In this document: positions 6,213 through 9,885 of the stretch, in pieces | How positions within the stretch are numbered: the first letter of the stretch is position 1 | Layout: the number at the start of each line of letters is the position of its first letter | From: Patescibacteria group bacterium | Lineage (GTDB): Bacteria; Patescibacteriota; Microgenomatia; Levybacterales; UBA12049 | Direction of reading: 5' to 3' | Assembly (NCBI GenBank): GCA_030917445.1 | Contig: JAUPUR010000031.1 | Location: 1-9,885 of the forward strand | Length of the DNA: 9,885 nt | Notes under the pieces: model-generated | Told to the model about the DNA's origin: nothing | Database searches by the model: none | What the model saw: only the letters and a program-made list of their open reading frames with translations | Position numbers and translations under genes: made by a program

Positions 6213-7310
6213 ATGCTCAATCACCCTGCTCTTTATGACACGAATAAAACATATGAGCAAAATATACAAAACGGTCCCCCATTTCTTCACAAAAAACAAA
6301 AAATAAAGACGAGAAAAAAAATAAAACAAGTAACCCATTTTGGTATGAGATTAAATTCCTCTTTTGGAATAAGTGCAGGTCCTCTTTTTCATTCTCAGTT
6401 TGTGAAATTAGCATTCGAACTAGGTTTTGATATAAATGTATATAAAACACAACGCTCTGTAAGTTTTAAATCTAACTCATTTCCCAATATTCTCCCACTC
6501 AACATAAAGGGAAATTTGAGTTTTACACAAGCAAATCATGGGATAAAAGTACGAGAAAAATTTCCAGATGAGATCTCACAACTATCTATCACTAATTCTT
6601 TTGGAAATCCTTCACACGGACCTGAATTTTGGGTGCCAGATCTTTCAAAAGCTCTCCTCTCTGAACAAAAGGGTCAATTACTTATAATGAGTGTTGTTGG
6701 TACTCTACAAGATAAATTTAATGCTGAAGATTATTTCAAAGATTTTGCATACACAGCCTCACTTGCACACAAAACAGGTGTCAAAGCGATTGAAATAAAT
6801 CTTTCATGTCCAAATGTAAAAGGAGAAGGAATTTTGTGTTTTAACATCGAAGCAGTAGAGAATATTTGTAAGAAAGTTAAAAATGTTCTTGGAAATACTC
6901 CTCTAATCATAAAACTAGGATATTTTGACACATCTCAAAATGAACTACTAGAAAATTTATTGTCTAAAATAACTCCTTATATTCATGCAATTTCCGCAAT
7001 CAACACTCTTCCTGCAAAAATCATAACCCGAACTGGTGAAAATGCTTTTCCCAATGACCATGGGACAACCAGTGGTGTTTGTGGTAGAAGTATTCAGTGG
7101 GCTGGATTGTCTATGGTAAAGAAATTACAAAGAATTCGTAAAAATAATATGTATGATTTTAGTATTATTGGCATTGGAGGAGTACTCACTGAAGACGATT
7201 ACATACTTTATAGAACATCTGGTGCAGATATTGTACAATCAGCAACAGGAGCGATTTGGGATCCGGAGCTTGCATATAAAATTTGGAAAAAAACAAATTA
7301 TGACTCATGA
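6213..7310 (+). CDS. Dihydroorotate dehydrogenase-like FMN protein
   Basis: Predicted FMN-binding TIM-barrel oxidoreductase of the dihydroorotate dehydrogenase (PyrD) superfamily, 365 residues. Motifs in order: FGISAGP (51-57), YKT (77-79, matching the v.KT segment that contacts FMN), TNSFGNPS (127-134), EINLSCPNV (194-202), KLGYF (234-238), INT (263-265), IGGV (321-324) and GADIVQSATG (337-346), the last two binding the FMN phosphate in this family. The Cys in SCPN (C199) corresponds to the class 1 catalytic base, whereas class 2 enzymes have Ser. About 45 residues rich in Lys and Gln precede the barrel, longer than in class 1A enzymes. An in-frame TTG at 6174 would add 13 residues and overlap atpC; the ATG at 6213 is preferred though it lacks a clear ribosome-binding site. 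No other pyrimidine genes are visible, so the substrate is uncertain; dihydropyrimidine dehydrogenase-like activity is an alternative. Confidence 0.82.
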   Translation: MLNHPALYDTNKTYEQNIQNGPPFLHKKQKIKTRKKIKQVTHFGMRLNSSFGISAGPLFHSQFVKLAFELGFDINVYKTQRSVSFKSNSFPNILPLNIKGNLSFTQANHGIKVREKFPDEISQLSITNSFGNPSHGPEFWVPDLSKALLSEQKGQLLIMSVVGTLQDKFNAEDYFKDFAYTASLAHKTGVKAIEINLSCPNVKGEGILCFNIEAVENICKKVKNVLGNTPLIIKLGYFDTSQNELLENLLSKITPYIHAISAINTLPAKIITRTGENAFPNDHGTTSGVCGRSIQWAGLSMVKKLQRIRKNNMYDFSIIGIGGVLTEDDYILYRTSGADIVQSATGAIWDPELAYKIWKKTNYDS

Positions 7311-7515
7311 AGTAATTCACCTATCAGACTTTATTAAAAAAAGACCTCTTCAATTTAGACGACGAGAGGAGAGAGTAAATCAAGGCTTTGAAAATAATGT
7401 CATTGCTCATACTATTTTCGAGAGTAAATTAATTCAATCCAAACGTGAAATTATTACTCTCATACCTGAGGATTTTCCACTCATTCAAGTAAATCCGTTA
7501 CAGCCGACTGAGTAA
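7300..7515 (+). CDS. Small protein of unknown function
   Basis: I do not recognise this 71-residue protein. It has no cysteines and no membrane segment. Its N-terminal half is strongly basic (FIKKRPLQFRRREERV, residues 11-26) and its C-terminal third is hydrophobic and proline-containing (EIITLIPEDFPLIQVNPL). The ATG at 7300 overlaps the end of the flavoprotein gene by 11 nt, which suggests coupled translation in the same transcript. The reading frame stays open further upstream inside the neighbour, so the start is inferred from the overlap pattern. It could be a nucleic-acid-binding or adaptor protein judging only from charge, which is weak evidence. Codon use looks like that of its neighbours. 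Confidence 0.55.
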   Translation: MTHEVIHLSDFIKKRPLQFRRREERVNQGFENNVIAHTIFESKLIQSKREIITLIPEDFPLIQVNPLQPTE

Positions 7516-7519
7516 TTTA

Positions 7520-7548
7520 TTGCGATTTACAGCATTTTTACATAGAAT
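7520..7548 (+). promoter_or_regulatory. Sigma-70-type promoter of tRNA-Thr
   Basis: A -35 box TTGCGA (7520-7525, 4 of 6 to consensus) and a -10 box TAGAAT (7543-7548, 5 of 6) are separated by exactly 17 nt. The tRNA begins 10 nt after the -10 box, so transcription would start at or just before the mature 5' end. The gap from 7516 to 7558 holds nothing else. Confidence 0.6.
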
Positions 7549-7558
7549 ATGCTTTACT

Positions 7559-7631
7559 GCCGATGTAGCTCAGTTGGTAGAGCAGCAGTATCGTAAACTG
7601 CGGGTCGCCGGTTCAAATCCGGCCATCGGCT
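7559..7631 (+). tRNA. tRNA-Thr (anticodon CGU)
   Basis: A 73-nt cloverleaf with all stems paired: acceptor GCCGATG (7559-7565) with CATCGGC (7624-7630), D-stem GCTC/GAGC, anticodon stem GCAGT/ACTGC, and T-stem GCCGG/CCGGC around TTCAAAT. The anticodon loop places CGT at 7592-7594, which reads ACG threonine codons. The G1-C72 and C2-G71 pairs and G35-U36 of the anticodon agree with known E. coli threonyl-tRNA synthetase identity elements. The discriminator base is U, whereas E. coli has A. The 3' CCA is not encoded, so it must be added by a nucleotidyltransferase. Confidence 0.96.
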
Positions 7632-7638
7632 CAATCAT

Positions 7639-8349
7639 ATGGCAAGATCACGCATAAATCATCGTTTAGAAAAAGAAACAAAAAGAAATTTACTTTTCAT
7701 TATTGGAGGAGTTTTTTTACTTATTCTTCTCGGCTTTACACTTGGTCCAAGACTTCTCGTTCAAAGTAGCCTTTTACTTGAAAATGAATCTGAAAATACA
7801 AATAAACCAAAGGAAAATCAAAGTATAGTTGCTCCGCCTACTGTTGATCAGTTGCCGAAAGCTACAAATGTGCAAATCATCACTATTACAGGCAGTTCAT
7901 TTTCAGGTGAAACTGTCGCACTTTTTCTCAATGGAACAGAAGCAAAATCAACGACAATAGCAGATGATGGTTCATTCACTTTTGAAAATATAGAACTTAC
8001 TCAAGGAGAAAATGATATAAAGGCACGAGCACTTACATCTGATAATAAGAAAAGTAATTTCTCAACAGTACAAACAGTTCTCTTCTCAACAGAAAGTCCT
8101 GATCTTGAGATTTTATCTATTCAAGATAATGAAACAGTTCAAAAAGAAAGAAACCCACTTAGAATTGATGGCAAAACCTCAGTTGGCTCAGATGTTACTG
8201 TAAATAATTTCGCAGCAAGAGTTGACGATAAAGGAAACTTTACATATTCTTTGGCTCTAAGAAATGGAGAAAATTCAATTATTATTAAAGCAGTAACAGA
8301 CGCTGGGAATACTACCGAAAAATCACTTAAGATTTTTTTAAACGAGTAA
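7639..8349 (+). CDS. Membrane-anchored protein with two Ig-like beta domains
   Basis: A 236-residue protein with a basic N-terminus, one membrane helix (about residues 19-37, preceded by KETKR and with no obvious cleavage site), then a polar linker (about 48-75). Two successive beta-rich repeats follow, about 76-150 and 154-235. Both share the pattern of a Gly-start strand, VNN or LNG, an Asp-Asp/Lys-Gly-Ser/Asn-Phe turn (DDGSFTFENIEL, DDKGNFTYSLAL) and GEN-x-I-x-x-(K)-A. This resembles bacterial Ig-like or glucodextranase B-type domains, which usually serve as spacers or ligand-binding modules on exported proteins. The catalytic role, if any, is not visible. The ATG lies 7 nt after the tRNA with no ribosome-binding site; no other in-frame ATG lies before the membrane helix. 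Its 3' end overlaps the convergent gene by 23 bp. Confidence 0.8.
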   Translation: MARSRINHRLEKETKRNLLFIIGGVFLLILLGFTLGPRLLVQSSLLLENESENTNKPKENQSIVAPPTVDQLPKATNVQIITITGSSFSGETVALFLNGTEAKSTTIADDGSFTFENIELTQGENDIKARALTSDNKKSNFSTVQTVLFSTESPDLEILSIQDNETVQKERNPLRIDGKTSVGSDVTVNNFAARVDDKGNFTYSLALRNGENSIIIKAVTDAGNTTEKSLKIFLNE

Positions 8350-9502
8350 CAGATAATACCAAAAACAACCACAATAATAGAGGAGTATAAAAAAGTATAT
8401 TAGTAAAAATACTTCCTGCGAGAATACTTGCAAGCGTCGATAATGAAATTGCTTTAAGTTCCCTTGGAAGATCGAGGAGACTCTCTATAATTCTTTTTAA
8501 AAAAGAGAAAAATAAAAATAATCCAATGACACCTGTTGTCGCAGCAACAAAGAGATAGCTATTATCTGATCCTGCATCAGCATGACTTGTGAGAGACAAA
8601 TCCCCTCCCCTAAATCCATAATAAATTTGAGCGTACCTATATGCATTAAATCCAATACCTATGACTGGATTATAAAGGAAAATTATAAATGCATTTTGGA
8701 GTGAATCAAGTCGTGCAATGACTGATGCAGATCTCAAAGGATTAAGTCCTTCTAAATCACCAGCAAAAATAAAGAAAAGTACTATAAGAGATATGAGTGC
8801 GAAAAAAAGAATTTTCAATTTCTTATAGAAGCTCAGGTATACAACAATTCCAACAATCAACATTATCATCCCTGTCCTGGAATAAGTTAAAAAAAGTGCA
8901 ATGACTGAACTTAATCCAACAGATGCATACATTATCTTTTTTAGAATAATATTTTCACCTAAATACCTCCACAAACAATAAAGGCAAAAAAGAGCAAAAT
9001 ATGCTCCTGCAAAATTGGGATCCAAGAATGTTGAGAAAAGTCTATAAAGGTGATCGTCCCATCCTAAGTAATAGAGATTTCTTAAATTCGGGTAGAAAAA
9101 ATACTGAAAAAAACCCAAAAAGGTAATCACTCCTCCTGTAAAAAACATAAGATCTTTTACAAAATCTCTCTCACGCATTTTTGTGTATAACTGTATAAAA
9201 AGTAGAATATAAAGTAATAGTCTCAAAGCATAGAGAAAAGATGCTATTTTTTGTAATGGATCAAGCCATGGGTTAATGATAAGACCGATACTACCAATGG
9301 CAATAAAGATAAAAAGTGGATAAATGAAAGTTGGAATATTTTTAATACGCAAAGATTTATTAACAGTAAAGTTAACAATTACAAGCATTAACACAGAAAG
9401 GTCTAATGGATTAATAACAATTCCATTACCAAGATCAATTCTCAATGTTTGATTGAGGACAAAAGAAGAAAAAAGTATAAATAATGCAAACTTCATCATC
9501 AT
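8327..9502 (-). CDS. O-antigen ligase / polymerase-like membrane protein
   Basis: A 391-residue, very hydrophobic protein with about ten or more membrane helices, typical of the O-antigen ligase (WaaL)/Wzy polymerase superfamily. These enzymes join or polymerise lipid-linked glycans on the outer face of the cytoplasmic membrane. Supporting features: FSTFLDPNFAGAYFA (156-170), LTYSRTGM (205-212, with the conserved Arg209 after a helix), NPVIGIGFNAY (278-288), and the large external loop with R297 and SHADAGSDNSYL (306-317, resembling the HsHN.yL motif). The C-terminal TGVIGL (323-328) also fits. It starts with three successive ATGs; the first overlaps the upstream gene's TGA as ATGA, so translation is probably coupled. 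The actual glycan and acceptor cannot be told from sequence. Related membrane enzymes that attach sugars to S-layer or pilin proteins are alternatives. Confidence 0.8.
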   Translation of the reverse strand: MMMKFALFILFSSFVLNQTLRIDLGNGIVINPLDLSVLMLVIVNFTVNKSLRIKNIPTFIYPLFIFIAIGSIGLIINPWLDPLQKIASFLYALRLLLYILLFIQLYTKMRERDFVKDLMFFTGGVITFLGFFQYFFYPNLRNLYYLGWDDHLYRLFSTFLDPNFAGAYFALFCLYCLWRYLGENIILKKIMYASVGLSSVIALFLTYSRTGMIMLIVGIVVYLSFYKKLKILFFALISLIVLFFIFAGDLEGLNPLRSASVIARLDSLQNAFIIFLYNPVIGIGFNAYRYAQIYYGFRGGDLSLTSHADAGSDNSYLFVAATTGVIGLFLFFSFLKRIIESLLDLPRELKAISLSTLASILAGSIFTNILFYTPLLLWLFLVLSVTRLKKS

Positions 9503-9885
9503 AATTTATATAAAACGTATAGCTCAGTTCCTAAAAGTAGAAGTCCTCCCCAAAATACATGTGATTGTAAAAGGACAGGGTAAATTGAGGGATCAATCAT
9601 ATTAAATGATACTAAAAAATAAGAACTGAGTAAAACACAAGACAAAATAAATTTATTTTTCATTTTTTTGATATGAGAAAATACAAATATATATGCAGGA
9701 AAAAGAAAGATAAAATGATGTTGCCATGAAAAGTTATTAACGAGCACACTCAGTGTTAAAAGTAATGACAAAACAATATTTTCCGTATGCTTTTTCTTAT
9801 TGTGTAAAAAAATAAATACCGCCACTAGCATCAAAAGTGAAGTACTCAACCCAACTTTCATTATTGATCGTATACTATTACTCTC
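9499..9885 (-). CDS. C-terminal part of a GT87-like membrane glycosyltransferase (start outside window)
   Basis: The frame is open from the window edge (base 9885) to TGA at 9499-9501, giving 128 visible residues. The ATG at 9861 is therefore probably internal. The segment is hydrophobic with about four membrane helices. It carries NNFSWQHHFIFLFPAYIF (nominal residues 50-67), which resembles the S-W-x-H-H motif found in polytopic GT-C mannosyl/arabinosyl transferases of the GT87 (DUF2029) type. These use polyprenyl-phosphate sugars on the outer face of the membrane. Its 4-nt overlap with an O-antigen ligase-like gene supports a role in surface glycan or lipoglycan assembly. The catalytic N-terminal loop is not in the window, so the family call rests on one motif and context. 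Confidence 0.55.
   Translation of the reverse strand, partial: ESNSIRSIMKVGLSTSLLMLVAVFIFLHNKKKHTENIVLSLLLTLSVLVNNFSWQHHFIFLFPAYIFVFSHIKKMKNKFILSCVLLSSYFLVSFNMIDPSIYPVLLQSHVFWGGLLLLGTELYVLYKL

Noticed and set aside
5795..6450. Minus-strand open frames across atpC and the flavoprotein start
   Set aside because: Phe/Lys/Cys-rich translations typical of the reverse strand of an AT-rich, lysine-rich gene; no family resemblance.
7153..7299. Longer version of the small 71-residue protein starting inside the flavoprotein gene
   Set aside because: The extension lies wholly within conserved flavoprotein codons, including the FMN-phosphate motif region, and reads as an out-of-frame translation.
8318..8339. 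AT-rich hairpin (AAAAATC with GATTTTT) and T-run at the convergent gene ends, as a bidirectional terminator
   Set aside because: The stem has a single G-C pair and lies inside both coding regions; too weak to call a terminator.
1..9885. CRISPR arrays, insertion sequences, attachment sites, or recoded UGA
   Set aside because: No direct repeat series, transposase or terminal inverted repeats were seen next to the tRNA or elsewhere, and TGA acts as a stop at the ends of two genes.

Overview
The window is AT-rich, tightly packed bacterial DNA. It holds most of a complete F-type ATP synthase operon, a flavoprotein gene, a small unknown gene, a threonine tRNA, a membrane-anchored Ig-like protein and, on the opposite strand, the end of a surface-glycan gene pair. 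The best guess for the organism is a member of the Candidate Phyla Radiation (Patescibacteria). The reasons are the compact layout with 1-11 nt gaps or overlaps, a delta subunit only about two thirds of normal length, many starts without a clear Shine-Dalgarno site, and a small-genome style of envelope genes. This is inference from gene style, not from a marker phylogeny. TGA is used as a stop (ends of the genes at 7310 and 9499), so the UGA-glycine code of some Patescibacteria does not apply.

Bases 1-6211, plus strand: atpB (5' end cut off by the window)-atpE-atpF-atpH-atpA-atpG-atpD-atpC, the canonical order a-c-b-delta-alpha-gamma-beta-epsilon. Catalytic residues of alpha, beta, a and c are present, so the enzyme should be functional. 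The c subunit has no Na+-binding signature, so proton coupling is predicted. Three features stand out: a 48-residue His/Glu-rich insertion in the outward-facing loop of subunit a, a shortened delta, and two stem-loops in the only long gap of the operon, just after atpE. The strongest ribosome-binding sites lie before atpE and atpD, whose products are needed in several copies per complex.

Bases 6213-7515, plus strand: a dihydroorotate dehydrogenase-like flavoprotein begins 1 nt after atpC, and a 71-residue protein of unknown function overlaps its end. Both look like riders on the atp transcript; no other pyrimidine gene is visible.

Bases 7520-8349, plus strand: a good sigma-70-type promoter, tRNA-Thr(CGU), and, 7 nt after the tRNA, a membrane-anchored protein with two Ig-like beta domains. 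The gene has no ribosome-binding site and may be translated from a nearly leaderless message released by tRNA processing.

Bases 8327-9885, minus strand: an O-antigen ligase/polymerase-like membrane protein preceded (4-nt ATGA overlap) by the C-terminal part of a multi-membrane-span protein that looks like a GT87-type lipid-linked sugar transferase. This pair converges on and overlaps the Ig-like gene by 23 bp.

Most of the window is housekeeping sequence. I see no clear new system, only local peculiarities worth testing.
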